Shown: one piece after another, positions 1 to 10,188 of the stretch
Numbering within the stretch: the first letter of the stretch is position 1
Layout: each line of letters opens with the position of its first letter
Assembly: GCA_027972325.1 (NCBI GenBank)
Contig: JAPMOS010000027.1
Coordinates: 186,001-250,000 of the forward strand
Length of the DNA: 64,000 nucleotides
From: Paratrimastix pyriformis
Lineage: Eukaryota; Preaxostyla; Paratrimastigidae
Direction: 5' to 3'
Translations under genes and position numbers: made by a program
The notes under the pieces: generated by a model
Seen by the model: only the letters and a program-made list of their open reading frames with translations
The model's database searches: none
Told to the model about the DNA's origin: nothing

Positions 1-1522
1 GGAGAAGAAGCCGGGCAGTGGCAGTGGCAGTGGCAGTGGCAGTGGCAGTGGCAGTGGCAGTGGCAGTGGCGGCAGTGGCAGCGGCAGAGGGCGGATGGAC
101 CTTGGAGATGGAGCCCCACGGATTGGCGGGTGAGGGGCTCGTCAGGGGCGCGCGCTCGTGCTCCGCGTGGTCGTGGTCGTGCTCCACCTCCCACTGGTCG
201 GCGACCGGCTCCGAGAGCGGCGAGGGGGCCGCGTCATCGTCCTGCACGGCCAGCCGGACGACGGGCCCCTTGGCGGCACTCCTCGCCGTCACGGTGGACC
301 CTGCCCCGGCCCCAGTCGTACCTGTCTCAGCCCTTCCTGACTGGTCGCCCAGGTCGGTGGCCAGGTCGGTGGCCAGGTCCAGGGGGGGCATCTCCAGGGT
401 GACCTGGGGCGCCCCGGCCTGGCTCTGGAGGACCGTGGTGACCGTGGCCAGGGGCGAGCGGGACACCGGGACGGTCCCTGCCCCGGCCGGCGGGGGCCCC
501 ATCAGGAGGGCCGGGTGGGGCAGACTCGGCCCGGCCAGCCGCAGGGCCCCCGAGCCCCCCGTGGGCCGCAGGGGCCCCGCCAAGGGCGACGGCTGCTGCT
601 CGAGCGAGCTGTGTGACGAGGCCGGGCGGGGGAGGCCCGTCCCGGTGAGGTGCGAGCCGGTCTCGGCCCCCGGGAAGGAGGACTGCGCCGACGCCCCCAG
701 AGATCACATCCGGCCGCCGCAACGGGGAGTGGTTGTGGTGAAGACGAGGGGTGGTGGAGGGGGGCCGGGGGGTGGAGGGGGACAGCGAGTGCGGGCGCCA
801 AGGGACGCAGCCGGACGGACCTGCGAGGGGAAGACGCCGATGGGCCGCCACAGGGCCGAGGCGCCCGAGTCCTTGGCGGGCGCCATGACGGGCAGCGAGA
901 CGGCCCCCCGAGGGGGCGGGTAGCGAGCGCCCCTGGCCGGGTTGGGCCGGCGCTGGCCGGCGCTGCTCAGGGACGGAGCCGCATCCCCGGGGGCCGTGGC
1001 CACTGAGGCGGTCTCCTGCTCGTGGGCCCGGAGGGCGGGGGGCGACGAGCGGAGCGAATGCAGAGCGGGCGATTGGGATTCGGGGGGAGGAGACGCCGAG
1101 CTGGGGGGCGAGGGCGGCGGGGCCGGGGGCGCGTGCCGGTCGAGGGTGGCGGCGGCGGCCTCCATGCCCGGGGGGGACGGAGCCGGGGTGGGGTGCAGCC
1201 GGTCGCGGGAGGCGTGGAAGAACTGGGGCATCGAGGGGCTGTGCATGACGGGGATGGACATGCCCCCGCCCAGGAAGGTCCGCGAGGGCACCCGCACCAG
1301 CAGAGGGCCCCGCGCTTTGGGGGGCCGCTTCTTCGGGGGGTGGAAGAGGGCCGGGTGGGGGTGCAGGGTGGGCGCTTGGGCGTGCGGAAGGCCAGAGGGT
1401 GTGAAAGTGACTGTATGCTGAGTCTCGTCCACTTCAGTGACCGCCGCAGGGATGGCGAGAGAACCCAAGTCGGCGTCGATGTCAAGGGGAAATCGGAGGA
1501 AGGAAGAAGATGTTATTGGCAT
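1..1522 (-). CDS. Pro/Ser/Ala-rich protein of unknown function, 3' part cut by window edge
   Basis: The gene reads leftward and leaves the window. The first in-frame ATG is at 1522; the frame is open a little further up, so an upstream exon is possible. An intron at 683-820 (gtccgt...gcgcag, 138 nt, phase 0) joins exon 1, ending FPSQ, to exon 2, beginning SSFPGAETG. Without this splice the reading turns to low-complexity antisense text. The protein is dominated by proline, serine and alanine with basic patches (PPKKRPPKARG) and an acidic-His stretch (EVEHDHDHAEHE) near the left edge. The last visible residues are an Ala-Thr repeat coded by a hexamer array. I recognise no domain. It is head-to-head with the PAXX-like gene, 129 bp between ATGs. 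Confidence is fair that this is a gene, and there is none on function. Confidence 0.55.
15..92. repeat. Hexamer microsatellite (GGCAGT)n
   Basis: About a dozen near-perfect copies of ggcagt, degenerating to ggcggcagtggcagcggc. It lies inside the open frame of the leftmost minus-strand gene, where it codes for alternating Ala-Thr. Confidence 0.85.
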
Positions 1523-1651
1523 AGAATTGGGATCTTGTTGGGAAGGTCCCACAAGATCGACCTCAGTCGGCTGTTCGGCTGCTCCTTCGGCCAGCTTCAA
1601 GATATGGCTGCAGCGGGCTCGCTCCTTCGGGGACGACGAAGCTGCGTCATC
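1523..1651. promoter_or_regulatory. Divergent intergenic region between the Pro/Ser-rich and PAXX-like genes
   Basis: These 129 bp separate the likely start codons of two oppositely oriented genes and must carry both promoters. I see no TATA box or other recognisable element. Confidence 0.35.
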
Positions 1652-2438
1652 ATGTCTCTTTTCCTCCAGAGGGAGTTCGATTTCCCTGCTGTGGGACGAT
1701 GTCTTGTGGTCATCTGGTCACTCCCGGGACAAATTTTAAGGCTCGTCGTAACAAATCTCAGCACAACACTGTGGGTCAGAACGCTCGAAATGGATGAACT
1801 GATTGTAAGTATATCGATCTCTTCATTCGTTTTACGAAGAGCTGCATATTGCATTTTTCCTTAATGCTTTTTTCCCCTCTTCCACCGCGAAAGGATGGGC
1901 CTCCCGAATTTTGATGCGTACATTGATCTATTACGGGAGTCTTTTGCCTCGGGCGACACCCAGCTCCGCCTCCTCCCTGGGGCCGAAACTGAATTAACCA
2001 TCCAGGCGCCGCTTCCTGTGCCCCTTACGGCGAGCCGAAAACCCCCGCGGATGACGTTCGTCTTCCGGCTCCCCGCGGCAGAGCGGGAGAAGCTCGCCGA
2101 TACACTCTTCGAAGTTTTCCGTCTTTCACTTGGTCTGTCTGAATCGCGTGCGCAAAGTCATGGAGTTCCACTTGCGGATAGAGTCTCATCGTGTTGAGGC
2201 CCAACTCCGGGCAGACCTTCAGTCCGCACGGACTGAGATCAGTCGACTGACAGACGAGGTGCACGAACTCCGAGCTCGGACGGCCGCCATGCCCTTGCTC
2301 CAAAGAGAGGACAGCGGGGAACATGAAGAGGCCCCAAAGAAGCCCGACGAGAAAAAGAAAAAGCTGCCAAGGGCGTCGCTGCTGAACCCCATCGCCCCGA
2401 CAAAGAAAGCCCGGGGTGCTCGTTTCACCGACGATTGA
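1652..2438 (+). CDS. PAXX/XRCC4-superfamily protein, probable NHEJ factor
   Basis: The C-terminus carries SLLNP, then TKKARG, then RFTDD. This matches the Ku-binding tail of animal PAXX (SLINPGFKSKKPAGGVDFDET) in order and spacing. Before it lies a charged helix (about 35 residues from LNRVRKVMEF) of the sort that forms the XRCC4-family coiled-coil stalk. The N-terminal exon (1652-1804) reads as the beta head: LVVIW, then LRLVVTN, then TLWVRTLEMDEL, parallel to XRCC4 residues 15-55. Exon 1 ends at a textbook gtaagt (1805), and a second intron lies near 2120-2155. The junction at 1893 does not keep frame as written, so either the acceptor differs or a base is wrong. PAXX/XRCC4/XLF proteins bridge Ku and ligase IV at broken DNA ends. 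It is convergent with the spartin-like gene, 31 bp between stop codons. Confidence 0.6.
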
Positions 2439-2469
2439 CCACTTTTTTGCTCTTTTTTCAGCATCTTAT

Positions 2470-3822
2470 TCACTCGGCCTTTGTCTCCTGCCCTTTCTGC
2501 TCGCCGATGGCCGGTTCAACCCTTGCCGTCATGGTCTCCATCTCCCTCTCTTGTGGTCGTTGCGCGACGGTACGGATGACCAGCTGGCGGAGCGGCGAGG
2601 AGAAGATCCAGCTGATGTCAGCTGCCACGTCCATAACGCCAACAGCAAGCCGGCTGGCATTTTCGCCGTACCGATGACCGATGAGGTTTCGGGCTTGTTC
2701 ACGGGACTCCGCGAAGAGCATGTCCCCCGCATTCCTTCGTGACCATGAAGAATCTGGGAAGCCCAGAAAAACCAAACAGACAGAACACTTCGCACTAGAT
2801 TGCCCGCTGCGTCAAATAGCCCTCCGCCGACATCAGTGACTCCAGCAGGTAACGAGGTTCCAACCGAACGCGCTGTTCGCGAAAGGCGTGTTGCTCCCTT
2901 GGGTTCAACGGGGAAGACCTGTGGCGTCCGCCAGGTCGCGCGACTGAGCTGCGAGTGACTGAAGCACAGAGTTTGTGACCATCCGTGTCTGTCCAGTGAC
3001 ATGCTGAGCCGAGGCGACCAACCCAAGGAGGCGCGAACTAATTTCCGCAGGGCGTTCGGGCTGTTTCATCTTGTGCTGAAAGTATTGTCCGGAGCGGGCA
3101 ATTAAGCCACCTAAGAAGACTCCATAATCTAAAATGAGTTCGTCGTGAGTGCACACACCAAGGGACTCGGCACTGGTGACAACAGCATGTCCAATCGCCT
3201 CCCCTGCGTGGCTGATAAAACCCCCTGCTGTGCGAGGACGAGGGGGGGACACCGTATGTGACAAAGTCGGTTGAGAACTGGGAGCTGCAGGAGCTGGGAA
3301 GGTTGCATCGCTTGCCCTTGGTGGAACTTCTGGGTATAGTCGATGACGGACGCCCTCACCGATGCCGCCGGACTCCCCAGCCACCTCCGCTGTCGGTGTC
3401 GCTTTGGTCGGCGCGTGAAAAAGCGTCCTTGCCGTAAGGATCGAATTGAAAAGATCCAAGTTCTCGGGACGAGTATCATTGGGGAGCACGACTCCCCAGT
3501 ACCGATCGACGGCCGGAAAAACATAAGAAGGCGGGGACCGAGATGCCAGAAGAGTGACAGCTGACAGGCTCAGGGGGATATTGGAATCGCTGCCCCACTG
3601 CAAGAAAAAAAGTTCGGGTTGTTGGTGCCGAGCAGCCATGAGTGAGACTTCCACATTTTCAGCAACAAGTTCGCGCTGAGCATCCGCAGCGGCAAGCTGA
3701 TTTTCACTGGGCGGACGAGGGCACGACCAAATTTTCGCATTTGGGATGCTTACGAGCACCTCGCATTCTTCTCCTTCTGGCTTTTGCATCGAATAGAGAG
3801 CAGAGGAGGTCGATTCCGGCAT
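2470..3822 (-). CDS. Spartin/senescence-domain protein
   Basis: Three exons: 2919-3822, 2778-2872 and 2470-2706. The introns at 2873-2918 (46 nt) and 2707-2777 (71 nt) restore a continuous C-terminal senescence domain (the plant senescence/spartin family). Its Gly/Ala-rich amphipathic segments read GGFISHAGEAIGHAVV, then a helix with EISSRLLGLVASAQHVTG, then the family hallmark IGHRYGENASRLAVG. The upstream half contains the smaller beta region of the same family (VDRYWGVVLP, ENLDLFNSIL). Spartin proteins associate with lipid droplets, endosomes and mitochondria, and the domain binds membranes or lipid. The start ATG at 3822 is only 20 bp from the ATG of the opposite methyltransferase gene. 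About 400 residues. Confidence 0.75.
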
Positions 3823-3842
3823 TGGGTATCGAACCGGGGGGA
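3823..3842. promoter_or_regulatory. 20-bp divergent gap between two start codons
   Basis: Only 20 bp separate the proposed ATG of the spartin-like gene (3822, minus) from that of the methyltransferase (3843, plus). Promoter elements must lie inside one or both first exons, or one true start lies further in. Confidence 0.3.
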
Positions 3843-5427
3843 ATGGATGTCAACTCGGCCGCTGCGCTGAAATCTGACTCTTCAGCAGAGCAGGCTTCCC
3901 ACAATATTGATCATGTCACTGTCCCGGTAAAAGAACAAAAGAAACGTGACAAACCCGATCCAGCCAGTGACACTCGTCGAAAGAAGGGCAAATCTCATCG
4001 CTCCCCATCACCGCCCCCTTCTGTCCCTCCTCCAAACCCACTCCCGCCAACTGACGGACTGATTCGTGTGAAACGGCGACCTGAGAATTGGGTCGCCCCG
4101 GGTCCGTCGTAGTCCTATCGCTTTGAGCCACTCATGACCCTCGCTCTCCTCAGGACCCCAGCCGGCGGGGAACGAAGGGCGCCCTGATCTTGTCCCCGGG
4201 CCAAACGAAGACCTTTGCTCATTGGTCTGGACCTCCTTCGCGTTCTTGTCGTCCGAGCGGGGTTCCGTTGGGATCTCGTAGGTGGGCAACTGGCGCATCT
4301 TTCAGCACCAGCAGGGGAACCGGTGGTGCTGCGACGACCTCCTGGCGGCATGGCTGGCCACAGGGGGCCTCGACGGGGCACTGCCCACCCATCAGAGGCA
4401 CGTCGACCTCGGGTGCGGCATCGGGAGCGTCCTGATGATGGTCTCGTGGCGGCTGCCCGGCCTGCGCAGCGTCGGGGTCGAGGCCCAGCCCATCTCGGTG
4501 GGGCTCGCACGGCGCAGCCTGGCCTACAACGGGTGCGCAGACCGATGCGAGGTGGTGTCGGGCGACTTCAGGGACGCCGAGCTGCTGCAGCGGCTGGGCC
4601 CGGGGCAGGTCGACCTGGTCACGGGCACCCCGCCCTACTTCCGCCTGGGCAGCGGGTACCCCTCGACCAAACCCCAGCGGTGCGCCTGCCGGTACGAATA
4701 CCGGGGGGGCTTCGGGGCCTACTGCGATGCGGCCCGGGTCCTGCTGGTGCCCGAGCGGGGGCGCTTCGTGGTGCTGGAGACCTACGAGCAGGTCGAGGAG
4801 GCCACCCGGTGCGCCCGGGCGGCGGGCCTGGAGATCCTCCGCCGGCTGGACATGCTGCCCAAGGAGGGGGTCGCCCTGCCCAAGTTCACCGTCTTCGAGA
4901 TGAAGCTCCCGCTGGCCACGGCCGTCGCCGCAGCCACGGCCCCTGCCGCCCCGGTCGCAGCCCCTGCCGCCCCCGGGGCCGAGGCTCCCGCGGCCTCATC
5001 GGCCTCATCGGCTCCCCAGGGGCCAGCCGACCGACCCGAAGAGGCGGGTGCCCCACCGGCCTCCAGGTCGGGAGAGGAGGGCACCGTGGCAATTGCCCCT
5101 CCTCCCGGCGAGCCGGCCTGGGCGGGGCAGATCATCCGGATGCCCATCCGGGACCGGGACAACTACTGGTCGCTCCCCTACCAGCAGGTGCGCCGCGACA
5201 TGGGCATGCCCTGCTTCCCCTCGGCCCAGGTCAAGCTGACCTACCCGTCCGATGTCGTGGTCGCCGTGCCCCCGGCCCCGGCAGCAGCAGCAGCATCGTC
5301 AGCAGCCACACCCACAGCCCCGGCAGCAGCCACCACCACCCCCGCATCCCTCACCGCCACGGCCCCAGCTGCGGAGGCCGCCGGATGTTTGGGCGCCCCA
5401 CAGCCCACCGACCCTCCAAGGTCGTGA
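3843..5427 (+). CDS. TrmN6/YfiC-like N6-adenine methyltransferase with long tails
   Basis: Exons are 3843-4101, 4154-4224 and 4282-5427, with introns of 52 and 57 nt (gtccgt and gtctgg donors). The splices create the family entry motif, EDLCSLVGNWRIFQ followed by GNRWCCDDLLAAW. Next come the SAM-binding VDLGCGIGSVLMM, an acidic strand VGVEAQ, and the catalytic-pocket motif DLVTGTPPYF, equivalent to NPPYF with Thr for Asn. The bacterial relatives methylate A37 of a valine tRNA; the substrate here is an inference from family. The core is about 210 residues. It is preceded by an 85-residue basic, Pro-rich leader and followed by about 170 residues of Ala/Pro-rich sequence interrupted by a conserved-looking island (IIRMPIRDRDNYWSLPYQQV). 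Fusion to low-complexity tails is unusual for the family. Confidence 0.8.
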
Positions 5428-5637
5428 GGTTTCGTGTTGCCGCGAAGAGAAGGCGGGTCGCCCAGTCGTGACCAGCAAGGCCGGGGGGGAAGGGGGTATG
5501 CGACCGGGAGAGGGGAAAGCTCCTTCCCCATCCCCTCACGCCCTCCCCCGCTCCTCCGCTCCTTCCGAAACCGCACAAAGAGAGAAAGGGCGCAAGGCTT
5601 TGCGTGTGTGCCGCCTCCAGCGGGGCTGCCCTGCCGG

Positions 5638-5808
5638 TCAGAAGCAGGGCGGGAAGATGCACGGGCGGTGGCGCGGGTAGGCGGGGTGCTCGTCCAGGTA
5701 GCGGCGCCGCTTGCCCTGGGCCCACTGGTACATCTGGGCCGCCCCGGCGACCATGAAGAGCATCCCGGCCAGGGTCGAGGTCATCTGTCGCCAGGGGTCG
5801 CCAGGTCG

Positions 5809-5844
<36 letters not shown>

Positions 5845-5874
5845 GGTGTGCGTGAGTAGAGAACGCCCTCGTGT

Positions 5875-5906
<32 letters not shown>

Positions 5907-6537
5907 CACACGCACACACGCACACACACGCACGCACACACGCACACACGCACGCACACACACGCACACACACGCCGGCGGGGGTGCAGGTGGTGCGGGC
6001 GGACCAGGTTGAAGGCGGCCCAGCCCAGGATCTCGGCCGTGTAGTTGGGGCACACCACCCAGCGGAACAGGCCCATGGTCGGCACCGGGTGCGCATGGGC
6101 GGCCTCGGTCGCGCTCAGCCCGGGGATGGGGCGCCGCCGGAGGGAGGCGAGGTGCTGGTGGCAGCTGCGCGCGGGTGGGTGCAGGTGGCGGGTGGGTGCG
6201 GGTGGGTGCGGGTGGGTGCGGGTGGGTGCGGGGCGCAAGTGGGTCGGGGAAGCGGCACCAGAAGGGCAGATGCCAGAATTGGGGCCGACACCCCGCCCCG
6301 CGCACGCCTCCTGCACCCGCCTCCCGCACAGCCGGGGGGGCAGGTGGTGACAGAACGGACAGGAAGTTGGTGGCTTCGAAGAGGACCCACAGGGGCGCGC
6401 CCAGGGCGAGGCACCAGGACGGGGCGCCGTGTAGAGGGGATGCATCAGGAAGTAGCCCACCATGACTGCGGCGCCCCAGTAGTAGGTGCAGTTCTTGGCC
6501 AGGTTGAACCTCTCCCCCCCCCCCCCCCCCCCAGCCC

Positions 6538-6586
<49 letters not shown>

Positions 6587-6596
6587 TCCATGCCGT

Positions 6597-6685
<89 letters not shown>

Positions 6686-7742
6686 TCCATGCCGCCCATG
6701 CCGCCCATGCCGTCCATGCCGTCCATGCCGTCCATGTCGCCCATGCCGCCCATGCCGCCACAGCACCCGCCATCGTCACGGCGCCCCACCCGCCGAGCCG
6801 CCGAGTCGTCGCCGGCGTCCGGAAAAAGAAACAACAATGAGGCTGGGAAGGAAGGGGAGTGGAGTGGAGGGGGAGTGGTGAAGGGTGGGTGGAGGGGGAG
6901 CGGTGGAGGGATCCCCGAGCGGACAGGGGCATCGTGGAATGGCTGAAGCTGTGCAAGAACACCGATTCCAAGAGCCGTTTCGTGTAGTGCAGTACCCAGC
7001 AAAGCAGGCCAACTATCTGCAATCACAAAGCAGGGGTAGGGTGGGGGAGGGGGGAGGGGAGGGGGAGGGGAGGAGAAAGGAAGGCGGAAAAGGCGAAAGC
7101 AGAGGAGGCCGGTGAGATGACGAAGGGCAAAGGGGGCCTCTGGCATGGCCGCGCTGCCGTATCCTCAAAGCAGACCTGGGCCAGGACCAGTGGGTGGGCG
7201 GCCGTGAGGGCGGGCCCGTAGACCCAGGGGCGCACGAGGGCCACGATGGGCACGATGGCCAGGGGCCCCGCATACTCGGCCAAGAAGACGGCCCGGTAGT
7301 CCATCTGTGGACCGAGGTCCTTCACAGCCACGCGGCTCCCGCTCCGCAGCCCCGCCACCCGACCCAGGGCCACATGGTTCGGCCCCACCACCACCGGCTT
7401 GGGTGGCTTGCCGCCCGGCTGCTGCTGATGGGCGGCAGCAGGGGCCCCGTCGGCCAGAGTTAGGCGCTGTCGCTTGAAGGGCACCTTGAAGGCCTCCCGT
7501 TGGATGCGCCATTTCAGATCAGCCACCGTCTGGGTGGGCGCGATCGAGAGCTGTACCTCTTTGGTGCCCCGCACGATGCAGAGCTGCAACAGTGGTTCTG
7601 TGATCGCATTAGACCCCCCAGCGGCGGCCATATTTGATGTGGTGTTGTCTCCAGCAAGACTCATAGCGGCCGGGGCGCAGACTCTTTCCGTCGCGAATAG
7701 AACCGCTTGGGGTGAGACACACTCTGCCAGCCGATGTTTCAT
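5638..7742 (-). CDS. TECR: Very-long-chain enoyl-CoA reductase, copy 1 (one-base break in exon 3)
   Basis: Five exons: 7176-7742, 6925-7016, 6361-6509, 6005-6164 and 5638-5784. The N-terminus is a ubiquitin-like fold (VQLSIAPTQTVADLKWRI). It is followed by membrane segments and the family motifs MDYRAVFLAEYAGP, LHYTKRLLESVFLHSFS, KNCTYYWG, CPNYTAEILGW and the C-terminal QGKRRRYLDEHPAYP. TECR performs the last step of the fatty-acid elongation cycle in the ER membrane. Intron 2 (6510-6924) holds a hexamer minisatellite that is skipped by a splice giving TMPL-FNLAKNC, exactly as in relatives. Exon 3 has four C where copy 2 has five (about 6421-6424), so the reading frame is lost after LYTAP. 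With copy 2 it forms an inverted repeat. Either this copy is newly broken or the base is an assembly error. Confidence 0.88.
5811..5975. repeat. G32 run plus CA-type microsatellite in TECR copy 1 intron 4
   Basis: A run of 32 G (32 C on the gene's sense strand) is followed, at 5878-5975, by an interrupted (CGCA)n/(CA)n tract. Both lie in the last TECR intron. Confidence 0.9.
6514..6763. repeat. C-run and (CCCATG)n hexamer minisatellite in TECR copy 1 intron 2
   Basis: A run of 19 C precedes about 37 copies of cccatgccg-type hexamers (cccatg/gtccatg variants). It sits wholly in an intron although it is open in several frames (MPPMPP, GMGGMD, HGRHGR). Confidence 0.9.
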
Positions 7743-8646
7743 TTTTTGCAGCAAGAAGGGGGCAGAGTGATTTATCCATTTTTGACTGCTCGACCTTCCT
7801 TGGGAGCTAAAGAAAAACGAAAGGATCGTTCTGCCAATAAGTCACTCAAAGATGACAAAGCAGAGTACTTGCGGCAGCGCAAGCGCCTTTACGCAGATCG
7901 TGCGCGTCAAATGGCTGCCATTAAAGAACGTATCGAACAGACTCGTGGTCTAGCATTGGTGCTGGAGTCCACCGGCCAGTCATATCTTTCCGGCGTGGCA
8001 CTGGGCTCTCTCCTTCATTTCGGCCTCGCCATCACTCAGGCGCCAATAGGATCTCGCTTCCAGAGTGCTTTAGCTGCCGTACGCCTCAACGCTCCACCGA
8101 TGGGGGGTCTGTTCTGGCGTTCTGATCGTTTGATGGGGGTCTCCTCTAGGAAACTTCGCTGCGCTCTCTGCGCTCACGTCCCTTTTTGAGGTGACCCTGT
8201 TTCAGATTAGGGGGAAGTCTGACATTCGGAGCGCGATGATTGCGGGATTGGCCGCGGGAGGGATTATGTCCATCCGAAGTCTGCCCCCCCCCCCCCCCCC
8301 CCCCGCCTCCATTTCGGAGACTCACTTCTTCCACTCCCCGCAGGGAGCCGCACCTTGTCGGATGTCGCGCGAAATGCCGTCATCAGTGGCTGTTATACCG
8401 GAGCGATGAATTTAGCTGGAAAGGTCCGCTCCGTTGGTGCGTACGCGGCTGACGGTCGTGCAGGCTTTGAGACGCATCGTCCCTCAACCAGGGTTGAAGG
8501 CTCTTCTTCGAGAGGAGGAGTCCCGCTGGGAGGAAAAGCAGGCGAGGCTCCGCAGCCTGCAAGAGGAGCAGAGGCGGTTCGTCATACCACGAGGCCGGAC
8601 GGCTGGGCTCTTGGCCCAGACAGCGGCCTTGCTGAAGCTGCGCTGA
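7733..8646 (+). CDS. TIM17/22/23-family inner-membrane translocase-like protein
   Basis: Four exons: 7733-8106, 8150-8278, 8344-8423 and 8464-8646. The introns of 43, 65 and 40 nt have gtctg/gtccg donors. Splicing assembles a Tim17-type repeat of Gly-rich helices: SYLSGVALGSLLHFG, then SRFQSALAAVRL, GNFAALSALTSLFEVTLFQI and the hallmark RGKSDIRSAMIAGLAAGG. It closes with VARNAVISGCYTGAMNLAGK. Tim17/22/23 proteins form the protein-import channel of the inner mitochondrial (or mitochondrion-related organelle) membrane; the subclass is unclear. A basic, coiled N-terminal extension (KEKRKDRSANKSLKDD) and a basic C-terminal helix are not typical. The first ATG (7733) overlaps the start of TECR copy 1 on the other strand, so initiation at the internal ATG 7911 is also possible. 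Confidence 0.8.
8279..8343 (+). other. Intron with a C run directly after the donor
   Basis: Intron 2 of the TIM17-family gene, donor gtctg immediately followed by about 19 C, acceptor ccccgcag. It is an example of the sense-strand C tracts found in many introns here. Confidence 0.8.
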
Positions 8647-8793
8647 AGCGGAAGCGGAAGGCCACCTCAGGAAGCGGGTTCGGGACCCCTTTGCCTTCTT
8701 GCTTCTATCTCTTCGCATTCTCGGAGGGCAGCGTCGAGCGCCAGAAAATGTCTCGACAGAAGCTCAATCTACCATCACCAACCCAACAGCAGT

Positions 8794-9352
8794 TCAGAGG
8801 CGGCGACCCGCAGCCAGACAGCAGACCGTCTGATTGTACTGAGTGACTAAATCTTTGGTCTCTTTGTGAATTGCATCCGCGAAAGCTCGTTGTTCGAGAT
8901 GCTGAAGACTAATCGGTTGGAGCTGACGCAGGTGTTGCGGGATTTCTAAAGGGGGCGTGAAATGTGAATGAAGAAGGCAAGAGACCGGACCTTTTATGGA
9001 ATCTGCCTCAAGGACGGTCTTCTCCAATTCTCCCAGCTGGGCAAATTGAGCCTTCATTGCGGCTACTTGTTGGTCATTCGAAAGAATAAAAGCCTGCTTC
9101 GGCTCTGAAGCGGCGGGGCCATCCGTATCGAGAATGGTTTCGGCAGCATGATCTGAACTTCGAAATGGAGTTGAGTAATTGTCTATGAACAAACGGACAT
9201 TTTCGGAAAAACTCCTGCACCTGGGGCGACTGCCGAGCATGGAAGACTTCCTCGAACCTGCGAATGGACTCAACAACAGGACGAGGCCCTTTGATATTTA
9301 ACATATTTGTGTATCTCTCTAAATCGGCAATTCGCTTCTCAAGAAATTCCAT
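8794..9352 (-). CDS. DCTN3: Dynactin subunit 3 (p22/p24)
   Basis: Exons are 9258-9352, 8991-9214 and 8794-8945, with introns of 43 and 45 nt. The 157-residue product follows human DCTN3 along its whole length. It starts with a helix MEFLEKRIADLERY, has a middle AFILSNDQQVAAMKAQF (human FILAEEQFILSQVALL), and ends with KETKDLVTQYNQTV (human ESKALLEEYNKTT). p24 sits in the shoulder of dynactin, the cofactor of cytoplasmic dynein. The second intron is a multiple of three without a stop, so it would pass as coding if unspliced; the donor gtccgg, acceptor tttag and family alignment argue for removal. It is head-to-head with BLOC1S1, 76 bp apart, and the two may share a promoter. Confidence 0.82.
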
Positions 9353-9428
9353 CCTGGCAAACTGAAGCGTCAAACGGGAACAGTCCGAAGATCCTAAGGT
9401 CAAGACAACAAAGTCACCTGCAAATTGG
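9353..9428. promoter_or_regulatory. Bidirectional promoter region of dynactin p24 and BLOC1S1
   Basis: A 76-bp gap between opposite ATGs. It contains no recognisable TATA element; both genes act in organelle transport, so joint expression is plausible but inferred. Confidence 0.4.
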
Positions 9429-9892
9429 ATGTCGCTGACTCGGCTCGTCCAGCAACATTTTGCGCAACAAGAAGCACTTCGAGCAGAAATTGAACGCTTA
9501 AAAAAGGCATGCCTCAAAAATTCCACCCAAGTCGCAGATGAAATGATGCGTTCTCTCAACGAGGGTGTGTCGGCTGTTTTTCAGAATCAGGTCAGTCCAT
9601 TCCAACCGCGTTGTTTTCCTGCACCTCTCCTCAGCAAAGGCTTGAATCGGAGGCGAAGAAAATTCAGCAAAACAGTGCCCGTTTCGTGAAACAGGCGAAC
9701 CAGTGGGTCCAAGTAGGAAGTCAGATGGAGGCGTCTCTCAAGGTTTGATCGTTTCGATAAATATAACCCCTATATCGACGGGCCGTTTTGTAGGAGCTTG
9801 GCGATGTGCAGACATGGATTCGCTCAATTGTAGGCGATATGCGAGTGGTTGCCGACTGTTTGAGCTCGATCGCCGAGACTAGCGCCACATAG
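9429..9892 (+). CDS. BLOC1S1: BLOC-1 subunit 1 (GCN5L1)
   Basis: Exons are 9429-9590, 9635-9742 and 9794-9892, with introns of 44 and 51 nt (gtcagt...cctcag and gtttga...ttgtag). The 122-residue product matches BLOC1S1 from end to end: MSLTRLVQQHFAQQE, LNEGVSAVFQNQ, then FVKQANQWVQ (animal FAKQTGQWI) and LGDVQTWIRSIVGDMR (animal IGDVENWARSIELDMR). It belongs to BLOC-1/BORC, which position lysosome-related organelles and lysosomes. It is small, helical and complete. Confidence 0.9.
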
Positions 9893-10169
9893 GCCAATGG
9901 TGCCCAGATTTCGATTTTCGATCCGCCACACCGCTGTTCCTCCATAACTTGCCGAATCCTGACCCGTCGTGTCGTCCCATGGTCTTGGGTCTTGCCTTCC
10001 TTGTTTTCTTGATATTATGGCTGTCTACACTCGATTGTTTTGGGAACGACTGACGGCGTTTGGATTGGGGTGTGAGAGCGTGGGGGGCGGACCACCCGCC
10101 AGAAAGACTTTCAACAACTAGGCATGTGGAAGGGCGGTGGGTGGCCCTTTCTTGGGTTTTCCCAGTGCC
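9893..10169. other. Intergenic spacer with no recognised gene
   Basis: About 280 bp between BLOC1S1 and the right arm of the inverted duplication. I see no conserved ORF, repeat or RNA gene. Confidence 0.5.
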
Positions 10170-10188
10170 GACTCTGCCCCTGCAAAAA

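Larger units (their letters stand above)
5638..7765. repeat. Left arm of a 2.1-kb inverted duplication (TECR copy 1)
   Basis: This arm is the reverse complement of about 10170-12318. The match begins at the stop codon and ends about 20 bp upstream of the ATG, so the arm is almost exactly one gene. Exons appear identical except for two one-base differences. Introns differ in repeat number (415 versus 424, 196 versus 210, 220 versus 247 nt). Confidence 0.9.

Noticed and set aside
5351-6766. A 471-codon minus-strand open frame with (HGR)n repeats.
   Set aside because: Family alignment shows the repeat lies in TECR intron 2; joining TMPL to FNLAKNC removes it.
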